The position numbers and the translations under genes are program-made. DNA of 64,000 bases, from assembly GCA_032718865.1 (NCBI GenBank), contig JALUTQ010000007.1, forward strand, positions 1,798,001 through 1,862,000, in the 5' to 3' direction. The notes under the pieces were generated by a model, which worked only from the letters and a program-made list of their open reading frames with translations, searched no databases and had not been told where the DNA came from. Position 1 is the stretch's first letter. Every line of letters starts with the position of its first letter. The stretch comes from Tilletia caries. Its lineage: Eukaryota; Basidiomycota; Exobasidiomycetes; Tilletiales; Tilletiaceae. This document shows, one piece after another, positions 31,083 to 42,900 of this stretch.

Positions 31083-33053
31083 TCTCAGCCTCAGTAAAAA
31101 ATGAGGCGCTGTGGGTACGCTGCTGAAACACTGTGACGCTGCTGAGACGCTGCTGACACGCTGCTGATACGCTGCACGAAAATGTAGAAAAGGTGATGCC
31201 TTTTTGAATTTTCTGACCACGCTGTCGACACGCTGCGGTCACGCTGGGACGATTTCATTAATTTTTGGCAGCACTGAGACGCTGCCAGCACGCTGCTGAT
31301 CCGCTGTATGAAATCAAAAGCTCAATTTTGAAAAATGATCCATTCACCTCTCCACGCTGTCGACCCGCTGCTCAACAGTCAGTGAGTCAACACCCAACTC
31401 GTCGCATCCCAGCCTCCCTATCCCCTCATCAGCATCGGCATCTCGTACCGCAAGCAACTACCAACCTCGACATGGGCGCTCTCCTCCCCGTGCCGGTCTC
31501 TTCCTGCCCCTCGCATCCGTCAGTTTCGGCGGACTAACGCCCTCGTCTCACGACCGCCTGTTCGGGACCGACGCCGCCAACCTGGCATCCCGCTTCCCCA
31601 CCGACAGCTTCCAGGCCACCAAGCTCCTGCTCGGTATCCCCTGCGACGGCGCCTCCGTAACCCCCTCCATCGATCGCGCCTCCGTACTGCACGGTACCAA
31701 CGTCGTGCCCGCCCCCAACAACCGCGCAGCATGTGCGTACCAGCGCGGCAACGCGAACAACACCGTCAACTCCGTCGAGGAACTCGTCGGCATGCAGCTC
31801 GCCACGCCCGCCGCAGCAGCCGTGGCTGGAGCAGCGCCCTCCCCTTGACGTCGATCAGAACCGCATCTTGTGGGACAGCAAGCGCAGGTCTCGTCTCCAG
31901 CATACAATGACCCATCCCGCCCGTCTCCACCAGATCTTTCTCCGACATGTGGTGGTTCTGGGCTCTGGCTGATCTTCACAGGCGCATTCATCGGCGCAGT
32001 CACCAGGTACGTCTGCGCTCACCTTCCTCCTGCTACCTTCCTATTGACTACATCTGTCATCTGTCCAGGCTCGCTGACGCCACCAGTAGCAAAGGCCAGA
32101 CACTCTTCGAAGCCGCGCCATGGTTCGATCCGCCTCGCCATTCAATCACGGTCAGTCTCTTACTACCTCACCCCACAGTCTCCTCAATCCTTCCTTTGCT
32201 GAATGCTGACTACTGGCCCTTTATTCCATCCCTCTCAACACGCCATCTTCTCTTGTGCGCACAGCACACGCGGCTCACCGACTCGCCGTTCTTGCCTACA
32301 TCCTCTGCGTCTCTTACTTCCGGCTTCAGCTCACCACTCGTCTCGGTCGTGCATCACAGCTGATCCTTCTCCCGTTCTACTAGTGTCCATTGACCTTCTG
32401 ATTTAGATTGACGTTGAATGTTCTATTGCTAACTCTTCTCTTCATGATGACAGATGAGCTCTCCTTGCGATCAGCTGACTCTGGCTTTGGCTCTTTCTCG
32501 CTTCTGCATCCATGTACAGCCACGGTATCCACGTCCCCGCCAACTAGCGACGTGAGTACATGCGCATACATCGGACCCTTTCTCCCTCTCCAGCTCCTGT
32601 ACCCCTCAAAGATCATGCCTCGCGTGTCAGGACCAGAAGCTCGTGAGTAACATGGTTCTATCCGTCGTTCAGCAGCGCTGACCGCGTCTCTCTCTCTTTG
32701 GCAGGACTCTCTTAAGTGCATGTATGCGTGTTTATCTGATGTGTACTGCCAGCGTGTGGGCAGCGTGTGGGCAGCGTAATACAGTAATTTTCTATCTATT
32801 AACTAGCAGTGTGAGACCAGCGTGTGGGCAGCGGAAGAGCAGCGTATCAGGAAAAAAACATGACAGATTTCGAGAGATGCGACACGCTGCTTATACGAGT
32901 GATTTCTGTCCACAGCGTATCGACACGCTGCCGACACGCTGCTGAGGCGCTGGCGCTCTGTATGGGGTCACAGAAGTTCCGGCAGCGTCTCAGCAGCGTG
33001 TCGGCAGCGAGAAGGCAGCGTACCCCGGCCGAAATTTTTTACTGAGTCTCAGC
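31083..33053. mobile_element. motif-dense element D (ACGCTGC / GCAGCGT) with internal cargo
   Basis: The element 31090-33046 (1957 bp) starts CTCAGTAAAAAAT and ends with the inverted copy; a 7-bp duplication TCTCAGC flanks it (31083-31089, 33047-33053). The left 290 bp carry ACGCTGC words and the right 300 bp carry GCAGCGT words, so the motif is mainly subterminal and inverted between the ends. The central 1.3 kb lacks the motif, is GC-rich and looks like captured host sequence. Confidence 0.82.
31495..32330 (+). CDS. possible captured gene fragment inside element D
   Basis: A frame of about 115 codons (31,495-31,848) reads FLPLASVSFGGLTPSS and ALASRFPTDS-like text of unusually even codon use and ends in TGA. 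Downstream, blocks such as LADATSSKGQTLFEAAPWF lie between plausible GTACGT...CCAG and GTCAGT introns (about 32,010-32,155). I cannot name the family. It may be a fragment of a secreted-protein gene carried by the element, or chance. Confidence 0.3.
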
Positions 33054-34084
33054 ATCTCAGGCTTATTTGGAAGTTTGGAACCCTTTCGAAAATCGAAAAT
33101 CAGGCACAAAAATTGATCGATTCGTTCCCGCGTTACCGAATCCTACCGACTACATATTACCCGTTGTCGATTCTTCACAGCTGTTCCAACTTGGGTGAGT
33201 ACATAATGTATGTCCTCGACGGCCTCGACGCCTCGACCCTTTGTCCGCTTTGTCCCTGCTGGAGAGTAGAAGCGCTGAAGCACTACCCCGATCATCCGGT
33301 TCTCTGGGTGCCATGGACTGCAATAACGTTAAAACTTACCAACAACCTTCCCGCTTCCCAGCATCAGCTTCAGCTTCCGAAGCCTGGCCTAGGCCTGGAC
33401 CGCGAGTTCGCAAGGATTAGCATTGTTGACAAAAGCCTTCGGGGCATCGGCGTAACCATTGTACGCGCATACGCATCGTACAGTAGTATGCACTGCCTTC
33501 CAACTTTCCAGTACACATGCTATTGAATTGGGCAGGCAACATCGCATATCCACAATGTCATTCTCATCTCTGTGAACTTGAGTGCCTCTCTCCTCCCCTC
33601 GAGTCGAAGCGCTTGATCATGTTTAGGGGCGTGTCCTGTACATACTGCGAAGGAACGCAGCTCCTTATTGACTCAACGCACGGCGGACAGGAAAGGAGAA
33701 GAGGGGTTGTACTGATGCGTGTCTAGCATGATCGATGATCGCATACGACTCCTCCCCCCAGCACCGACGGACACAACTCCGTCTGACGCAAACAAAGGCA
33801 AGAATGCTGGAGCGCGCTTTGTTGGACAAGGAAAAAGGAACCAAACAATCACTCTTCTCACCCGCACTGGGGACTGGGGTCGGTGGGCCACCATGCCAAC
33901 CGCGATCATCCTGCGCCGACGTTGAGGGCTTTCCTTCAGTTTTGCACCACCCACCGCTGTGCCGGACACTGTTCTGAGAGATGAGAGACTGGTCAAGGCA
34001 TGTCAACTGTATCTCCTACTGTCGAGGCAGCAGGTTCGTTCATGATCCAGCTGGTGCGTGATGGTGCTCGTGGCAGACGCCAAG
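33054..34084. other. no gene recognised between two motif-dense elements
   Basis: About 1 kb with short frames on both strands and no domain. Possible splice-like words exist but give no coherent product. Confidence 0.35.
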
Positions 34085-34740
34085 CAGGCAGCACTGCTAG
34101 CAGGGGGGGTGTTTTAACGGGGTCAGAAGGTGCGCTAAAAAAATGTTTTACGCCGGTTTTAGGATTCGGTGTAAAACAGGGCGTTTTACACTTGTTTTAC
34201 ACTTTCTTAAAACAGGGTTGATTTGGGTGACTTTAGCACCCGTAAAATGCCATGCTAAAACGATGACGTAATGTCTGGATCGGGGTTAGTGCCCGCCTCG
34301 GTTGGAAGCCGTTCAGCTGTTCCTCCGCCCGAGAGTAAGTCACGTGCACTCTCTCGAGTCGTCCCTACCGCAAAAGTGAGCAAAGTGACTGAGGAAAAAA
34401 AGACGCAACAACGTCGTTTGAAGCAAATTTTACGCAGGTACGACCATGGTGAGGGCACCCTCCCACCGCAAGGATGCGTGCGCTGGGGGCGAAGGGGTAC
34501 AGGGGCTCCACTCTGTGCAGGACGGGGAACGTACGAATGTCAAACGGGTGCCGCTCGTCAGGAAGAGGAGCTCTAATTAGGGTAACCATAAAACAGGCAT
34601 GTTTTACACTGTTTTACACCCTGGGTTTCGATGGCCTAAAATCGGGACAAAATGCAAAAATAATAATGTAGACATAACTCGCCTGTTTTATCGCTGTTCC
34701 ACACAGCTTAAAACACCCCCCCTGCTAGCAGTGCAGGGAG
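34085..34740. mobile_element. motif-dense MITE E (TTTTACA / TAAAAC)
   Basis: The element 34092-34733 (642 bp) has perfect 26-bp inverted repeats beginning CACTGCTAGCAGGGGGGG. The flanks CAGGCAG (34085-34091) and CAGGGAG (34734-34740) match at six of seven positions and are read as a slightly changed target duplication. Words such as TGTTTTACAC and TAAAAC fill both subterminal regions; a central 290 bp (about 34,265-34,570) lacks them. No transposase is present. Confidence 0.8.
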
Positions 34741-35719
34741 ATGCGGAGATGGTCCGCTACTGGTTCATGAATTTAAATTTAACTGCGGTTTGTTTGTGTC
34801 TCAAACTTTGACGGAGGGTTCTCTCGAAGGCCACGTGTGTCCCCCAATCCGTCAGAAATCCTCTGCTTGACCATTGATTGGTGCCGACACGGAAGCGAAG
34901 TGGCAGTTGTCGATGCAAACAACACCACTTGCTTTTCCAAAAGGGCGAGCTCGGTCATCGTGGTCCAGCACTGCACAGCTTCGAGTTGCGAGCATCGAAC
35001 CATCGAGCGCACGGACGAGTCGACCAGAACGCTGATTTCCCTGGCGCCTGCCATCTCGCTCGACCTATCATACTGCTGCGTTCCCAATGATCTCTGAAAC
35101 GCGCCAAACGCGACGCCATTGGCAGCGCTCCTCCCCCAACTCCCAAGGTATCTCGGCCCTCTTTTGTTCCCGGTTCTGCTCGAGTTGTTCCTGCTCTCCT
35201 TCGTTGCGGAATGGGAATAAGCAGGCACTCCCGGTCAAAATCCAAAGATGCAGCAATTGCTCTCTTCCAAGAGATGCACCACCGCCTTGAAGCACGCGGT
35301 ACAAGTGGTGGGAAATAGAGCACACAGGTTGAGAGGCTGTTATCTCGGCGCAGGACGAGCGGAGTGGCCCAATACCGACGCCGGTGTGTTGTGTATAAAA
35401 GTTAGGACTCAAGAAGCCACAGGGTCCACCAAGCGTCATATGCATCTATTCTGACTGCACCCAGGATTTCCCATCCTCATCAGTCACCACCCTCTTTCTC
35501 CTCTGAGGCCAAAGACAAATCCGCAAGCATCGGACACCCACAGTTCATCATCGTGGTCTTTGCCACACTTGGTGAGTGCACGCACGACAGGAGGTATATA
35601 ACGGGGTCCTCCGTCCTCAGACTTACCCACGCCTGTCCTCTCCTCAGCGCCTCAGCTTTGACGACCTTGTCTGGCCAGTCTCCTCTGCCAATCCTTCGAT
35701 AAGAAACAAGTCTGGTACC
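34741..35719. other. upstream region and probable 5' UTR intron of the GATA gene
   Basis: No separate gene is supported. A GTGAGTGCACG donor at about 35,571 and an acceptor CCTCTCCTCAG ending near 35,646 outline a probable 5' UTR intron of the following gene. Confidence 0.4.
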
Positions 35720-38700
35720 ATGTTCGCCACAACTTCTGCACGGGCAGCCTCGCACCCCGTGCTTTCTGCGGGAGCCACCAACATCTTCCACCAAGAGACC
35801 GACCAATCATACCGGCCTAGAGTCTGCAACGATGCTGCCGCTTCGCCTTTTCCTCTAGCCCCGCGTGCTCGGATCCAGGAATCAAAGTCAAGCTCTTTGC
35901 CGTCTTTGTCACAGACGCAGAGCCCAGCTGTTCCTCCACGCTGCCGATGCTACTGGGCCATCCTTGCGTTGCCCGAGGCGGCTTCGCCCGTGTCATCTGC
36001 ACACATCCAACCGTCTGATATCGCTGTTTTAGAAATCGTTTATGTGGATCCGACTTTGCAGGCCCATCTGGGTCCACTAGCCGCCTCCCTCGCCCCCGGT
36101 CAGCACTTCTTCGATGTTGTCCATCCAGACGATGTTCAGCAAGCACGCGAGAACATGAGCGATCTTCTCGGCCCCGGCAAAACAACTTTCGGAAGCGTTA
36201 TCCGCTGTCGGCTGGGCAACGTCAATGCAATGCGAACTCAAATTCTTCGACGAGGATCCAACGGGACGGAGCCCGGAACCATATACCCATCTTTTTCAGA
36301 CGAAGACAAGTTCCCGACCGTGGACCTGGTCATCAGCTACGTTGGCGATGGCCTGGCTCTGTGCTTCATGCATAATGTTGTTGGTGAGTTCTGCGCTGAT
36401 CCTGTTTCGCAGGAATAATCTACAGTCCTGACGGGGCTTTCCTTCCGCGCGACATAGACGAATCCCAACACGACTCAGAACAGCACAACCAGTCAGAATG
36501 GTCTAACTGGTGCGGCATGCCTACCGGGCTGTTTACCCCCGAGGTGAGTGCACCGTTCGGCTTCTTCCGTCGGCCTCCGCTCGGCAGGTACAACCTTACG
36601 CTGAAATCGCTGCACATGCGTTCATCGTGTGGCATCACAACAGCAAGGGGACATGCTCTGGCGTCAACTGTCCCAAAAACGAAGCAAGACTCATCGTCAA
36701 TCAGCTCCAGAGCACATATTCCAAATCTTGCGATCACCTGCAAATGGAGGTGATATCTTGTTCAGCTGGCCACCGCCTCGCCTCTTTCCCCCCATCCACT
36801 GTGACAACAACAATGAGAACAGCACACGGCAGATGTCGGCGGCCTCTGCCATTGGGAACAGCACTCTAGCCCGCTACGACGATGGCAGCTATTTTGCTGA
36901 TGATTTTGCAACCCTCGCTCAAAGTCTGGATCCGGGCCTCTTCACCCTATCTGACGCCAGCACGACTTGCACACGCCGGCTTCGTGCCAGGCACACGCTC
37001 GCCACCGATGGTTTGATTCGGACCCTGGAAAGCGTCGTCATCGGATATGGCGATACTCTCATCGCCATGTTCACCACCGTCGCCCAGGAACTCATTGCGG
37101 ACGCGTCCGAATCGATTGCTTCCCTGATGCCTTTCCCTTCATTGGTTCCTACTCCCAGTCAACTGCAGCAGCCGACAGACTTTATCTATGGGGACACTGC
37201 AGCGGCTTTGGAAGCTCAAAGTCAACTTGCACTCATGTCACAGTCAACCACCACGCTCAGCCCAGCATTACTCCAGCAGACTCTGTCGCCACGGCAGATC
37301 TCTTTCGGCTTCACAGCTGGCGACGGCGCTCCGCAGGCTGGTCTGATGCACGACGTTGACAATCTGCCATATTCCGCGCCGGCAGATGCAACATCATTCA
37401 GTCAGGGCAGTAGGGCACAATACTCGCGTCATCAAGAGGACCAACCAGCTGATGGCGACTCGTGCAAGCACGCAGGCCGTCGAAGCTTCGACGAGAGCAT
37501 GCTGAGCCCCCAGAAACGGATGAAATCCTTCGGTGGACAGGCGACCACGGGAGACGACAGACGTATGAGCGACGTATCCTTCTCCCACAAGAGAGCGGTC
37601 ACCTTCAATCCCGACCTGCTTCAGACGTCCAGTGCGCTCTCTCAAGACCAGCAATTGCACATGGACTCCGAATTAGACGGGGCCTCTACATCGCGGAGAT
37701 ATCGCAACCACAGTCATGGCTCCTTTGCGAGTTCCACCTTCCGCCAATCATTGGGCACGATCATCTCCTACGACTCGCTCAACGCCAGTCTGGCGTCTAG
37801 CGAAACCATGTTCTCCCCACGTCAGTCGATGAAGTGGGACAGCATCTCGGGCGAAAGTGTGCAAGGTGGTCCCCACCGCGACTCGTTTGCGAGTTTGGCC
37901 AGCACAACTGGATTGGATGCTGCAGCCGTCGCGGCAGCTGCTTCCGCCGCTTCCGCTATCTCGACGCGCCGGCGCAGTCGTCAAGAGACTTGGCCGCTCG
38001 CTCGGATTGGCGATGAATCCACTTCCGCGCTGACTTCGGGCGCTTCGTCGGTGGCAGGAGAAGCAGGTGGTCTGTATCAACCTCCTTCGGAACGCTTCCG
38101 ATCCAGGTCGGCTGCCTTCATTCATACGCACGCAGAGACCCTGTCCAGCCAGATGAATGCCCATTTCCGGCCGGAAGATCATTCCGGGTCGCGCCTCGCA
38201 TCATCCCCTAATTTGCCTCTCGATCCTTCCAGCACCGCAGCAAGTGCAGCTGCTGCGGCCGCCGTAACTGCCATGTGCAGCAATGGCAACCACAATGGCA
38301 ATGGTAACGACGAGACTGCTAACACCTCGATGTTTGCCATGGGTATTCCCGGAAATTCGTTGAACCCTTATGCGGCCGTCCCTTCGCCGACCGGCCCGTC
38401 ATTCTCATTCGGCGCGTCACCCGATGTTCGGCCCTCACTGGAGCTACCGTCGGTCGGAGTCGGCTCTACGACCTATGACAGTACTTTCGGTCTACAACAC
38501 AGTCGGGCTTCCCTTCCGACGCTCCTCCCTGAGTCATATGATCGCTTATCCGGCCCGCCCAGCGGCGTTCCGCTCGTCACGAGCTTTGCACCGCACTGCC
38601 GGGCCCTGAGCGCGCCCGGGATCGTTTATGGCGATGATATGATTTACACCGGCACCAGCAGAGCACAGCAATATGCCGGACATCTTGCCTACGGCGGACA

Positions 38701-39637
38701 TGTTCAGGCCCGCGGCGGGCCCGGGCAGAAGGCATGTCAGAGCTGTGGAACGACGAGCAGCCCAGAGTGGCGACGCGGGCCGACGGGCCACAAGACCCTT
38801 TGCAACGCGTGCGGCTTACGGTACAGTCGTAGTGTGCTTCGCGCCAAAAAGAAGGCCGAAAAGCGGAAGGCCGCCGAGTCATCGATCCGTCGGGCTAGTG
38901 ATGTAGCTGCGGACGCAACCATAGCTGCGGCATCTGCGGCCGCCAATGCCGCCGCCGCCGCCGCTGCCAACCCTGCATCCGCCACCGCCTGTGCCGATGA
39001 ACCCATCCGCAGCGAAGACATGTTGGCGAACGACGAACCGGCTCGACAGGAGGTGTTTAACTCTTCGAACTTCCACTTCAATGGCATGGTCACCACAGCG
39101 GGACCCAATGCGGAGGCGATGATGGGTGTGATCAGCTCAGATGGCTACCCCGGAGGAGGGCCTATGGACCTCGCTCTGGGGCTCCAGTTGGACGGTTCAG
39201 GCTCCGGCCCCCAATCCTATGCAGCCAACGCGCTCGGCTTTGAGCCGCCGTTCTTGAGCAGCAGAACCACCACGGCGGCAAGTGGATACAGCTTCGCATC
39301 GACGGCGACGAGTTATGCGTCGTCTGCCAGCTCCGTACTTGGAGTAGGACCGACTGCAACCGATGGCGCCCCGGGCCCGCACGGATCCTCATCAAGCAGC
39401 TTGACCACGTCGGCCTCGAATCACTCGACTGGCAATGTGGTTTCTGACGGTGGAGGCCATCCCCGTTTCTTCGGGTCGACGATGATGGACTTGTGTGCCA
39501 AGAAGGACCACGGGTTGCCTGTCAGCATGTCGGAAGGTGCGGCGGAGATGGAGCGAACGACGACAGCCGATTTCATGCCGTTCTCCACCTTCGGACATGC
39601 CGTCTCGGAAGGCTACGAAGTCGAAACCGTGATGTAA
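35720..39637 (+). CDS. PAS-GATA transcription factor, white collar-2-like
   Basis: Three exons (35720-36383, 36413-36543, 36644-39637) give 1262 residues. A PAS-type region lies near residues 95-225 (ending [11 protein letters not shown]) with HPDD at 135-138. A single GATA finger, C-X2-C-X18-C-X2-C, lies at about 963-987 ([15 protein letters not shown] ... [10 protein letters not shown]), followed by a basic stretch. This spacing and the EWRRGP word are those of the white collar proteins. WC-2 pairs with the photoreceptor WC-1 and binds GATA sites for light and clock responses. The protein is much longer than Neurospora WC-2 because of Ser/Ala-rich linkers. The first intron is only 29 nt. 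Orthology to WC-2 rather than another PAS-GATA protein is inferred. Confidence 0.82.
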
Positions 39638-39983
39638 GATCCTTTTGCAGCTTCTTTTACCTTGGACGACCTTTCTCCCTCCAATCCAGTCAAGCCGATC
39701 CTACTTCTCTCTCCTCTTTTTCTCGCTAACCCTCTCTCTGCTCGTACGTCTCCTTTTATTCAACCATGTAGCAAAAGTGTTTAGAGCATCAGCAACGCAT
39801 CTTTGACAAGAGATCCTATACCCCAGCGAAGCAAACGTCTGACTCGAGAGCTACTTGCGATCCCTTGTCACATGTCACACCTGGCCGAGTCACGCGATGC
39901 GACGGAAAGCCATCAGCAGTCAGAACTCGAATGACCAGAATTTATTAGCAAGGGCCGGGCCAGACAGCTAACCATGGCGGACC
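39638..39983. other. intergenic region between two convergent genes
   Basis: 346 bp holding both 3' ends. A pyrimidine-rich stretch (about 39,645-39,760) follows the GATA stop. No gene is seen. Confidence 0.5.
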
Positions 39984-42900
39984 TCATTCCAACTCGAAAA
40001 TGGCTTCATCGAACTCCTCCTTCGTAGAGGTGGGCAGCGTCAGTGGACTGTTGCTCGCGCCCGCTCCACCATTGCCACCTGCCGCTGCGTCCTGAGCCCG
40101 AGATTGCTGATAGTGATGATGCCGGGCCATCAGACCGCCACCGTACAAACCACCCTGGCTGAGCGATTCTTCCGCCGAGGATGTCCCGACGCCGCCGCCG
40201 CCGCCGTTGCCAGAACCGATTTCGCTGTGGAAAGCAGAAGAACGGCCCAAGCCTGCACCAGGACCCGTCCCGGCCTTGTTCCCTCCGTTCGGAATCGCAA
40301 TCCCACCCCAGGCAGAAGACGTAGCATTCGAACTCCCACCCGCTGCAGGAGACGCAGCACCAGAGCGTGTACTCGGCCCAAGATGAGAGTGTGCGTCGCC
40401 GGCAGTCAATGACGTTGATGCCGAGCTGGAGACAAACGAGCCGGAAGCCGAGCTGGGTAGATATGCGCCGCTGTCGGTTCTCCGGATTCCGGCCCCTGCG
40501 GCCAGACTAAGCGGACTCGGTCGATGCGGCAAAATGGATGAAGGCGCAACAGGTCCAAGTTCATCGTATGCGTTTGAGCTCGGCAAGCCCAGATAACCGC
40601 CGACGCCACTGTACCCGCTTCTGGTATTCTGATTGCCGCCCTCGCCTTCCACTGCAGCTGCAGCGGCCGCGTGGTTGCCGAACGCGACATTGAGCAAATC
40701 GGTCGATGAAGCGTGCCGATTCGCGCTGCCCAGATGGGCCTGTGCGGCTCGTGTGCTCAGGAACGAATCAGCGCCACCGCTGTAGGCCAACAGGTGGGAC
40801 AGGCCATGACTATTGCTCTGACCGGCGCCACTGGACATTCCCGCTCTCGAGGCAGAAGGCACACGACCCGACTCTTGACTTGCCCACGGAGACAGATCGC
40901 GTGGAACGTTGCCAGCCGAGGTGGCAGGATCATCGCCTGCGGGTATGCTTGAATGGGAGCCCAGATGCATGCGGCTGATACCTGTCGCCAAACCTGGCGG
41001 AAGCGACTGAGGAGCCTGGTATGGAAGGCTCGGTGAAGCACTGCCGGAAAGGAACTCGGCAGAATTGATCCCGGAGGCGGCCGTCGCGCGACCTTGGCCA
41101 TACCTGTTGGGCGTCGGCTGATTTCGGCCGTACAAGTGATGCATCGAGGACAACGCCTCAGCGCCTGATCCGGCACCGCCCATTCCCGTACTGATCGACC
41201 GTGAGGTTGCGCTTGGTCCCGGGTTATTACTGAAGCCGGGGGGCCATCGGCCGACAGAGCTTGGTGATCGGCTCAGTGCATCTGTGCCGTTGAAGCGCGA
41301 GGCGGCCGATGCGGAAAGTTGGCCCTGTCGGTGACCTGACACCTGAGCTTGTAGGCCGGAGTAGCCAACGAACGACAGCGGTCGCTGGCTCAACGTCTGG
41401 CTCGCTGATCGTTTTCGTCTCTCGAGCTCGGCAGGCGTTAGCAGATCCGAGAGCGAAGACGGCAGGAACTCTTCTCCGTTTTGATCATGTTCCCCTTGTC
41501 CGATGTGCAAGCCTGGCCGGCCGTCCTCGCCCCTACCCGTTCGAGCGGCATTCGACCATCGTTCTCGGGCCTCCAGATCGTCCAATCGGCTCATGCTCCG
41601 TGCAGATTCGATCTGTTGCCGCATGTACTCGGATTGCGCCCGGCTGTCACTTTCATCTTGACTTGCGCTGTAGAACACGCTCGTCCCTGCGGGGTGGCTG
41701 AATGGACTTGTTCCGAAGGCTCGGGAAGCGAGGGCGGGTGAACCCGCCATACTATGCGCATGATCCTCCTCTCGTGATCTTGCGTAGGGGACGGACACAG
41801 GTCGTGTCGCAGAGGAACCAGGGGTGACGGATATTGCAGCAGAAGAGACAGCCGCAGGATGAAGAGACGCGTTTGTTTGAGCAAGGCTGACGTGCTCATC
41901 ACCAACGAGCGACCGAAAGAAAGGTGGGGGACCATTCGCTTGAGCCATATGCATGGCATTCATGTGTGGGAAATTGGTTTGCGTTGGAAGGTCCTCGGAG
42001 AAAGGAGACGGTGGGTATAATGGCCGCTGAGCGTAGCCGCGTGGTGGTTGGAACTGCTGAAGATCGTCAGGAATGCCGAAAGGTAGGTCCATTCCTGCTA
42101 CGTCTCCCATGTCGAAGGAGGGATTCGGAGGGCCCATGAGGTTGCGGCTTGGATTGAGAGGTATCATGTGCCCGTTCTGAAAGTTGGCTAGTAGTGCGGC
42201 TGCTGCTTGTGGCGGTACTCCGGGAAACCACGGCGCAGGGCCTGGAGGACCGTGCAGAGCCTCGGCGGGAAGGTTCTCAGAAAGAGGAAGCGGAATAGGG
42301 GCATGTTGTGAAAAGTGGTGTTGAGGTGGAACTGGATGTGGAAAGGGTGATTGAGATGAATTGGGAAGATTTGATGGGGGCATATTCTTTGATGGTTGTC
42401 TTTGATGGCCTCGCGAGTCTAGCCTAGTCCCGGCCTGGCCCATATCTTGAAGTGTGCCGGTATTTTGTGCCTGTTGAGCCGCTCGCTTATTTTTGCGATC
42501 CATCTGCAAAGGTAAGAGGCAAAAATGTCAGCATTGACATCCTGTCGCGTAATGAGAATGGTGAGGGAATGCCACTAACGCTGACGGGCTGCCCGGGCAA
42601 GATGTGAAGCAAGGCGCACTTGTGGCCAAATTTGCATTGTCCCTTGGCCCAATACGCGCAGATGGCCTTCTGGTGACCATCACCTGGCATGGTATGTGCG
42701 AAGGGACAAGCTGCGCCCGCAGAACAGCCATTGCTTCGGAAGAATTTGCAAGGCACCTGGCCAAGTGCCTCCTTCTTCTTCACTGAAAGCTTGGCATTGG
42801 CTAGGGTGCTGCCTGCATTGCTTTCCAGGGCACCAGACCCATCGGCATCTGTTCCATATTCGGACATGTCCGGATCTGCCTCGGCATCGTCTGCATCGGG

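Noticed and set aside
31090..33046. CRISPR-like array of ACGCTGC repeats
   Set aside because: Spacing is irregular, repeats are 7 bp, orientation inverts between ends, and the genome is eukaryotic.
37462..39108. Several long frames on both strands inside the GATA gene
   Set aside because: Shadows of a GC-rich coding exon; only the main frame holds the GATA finger.
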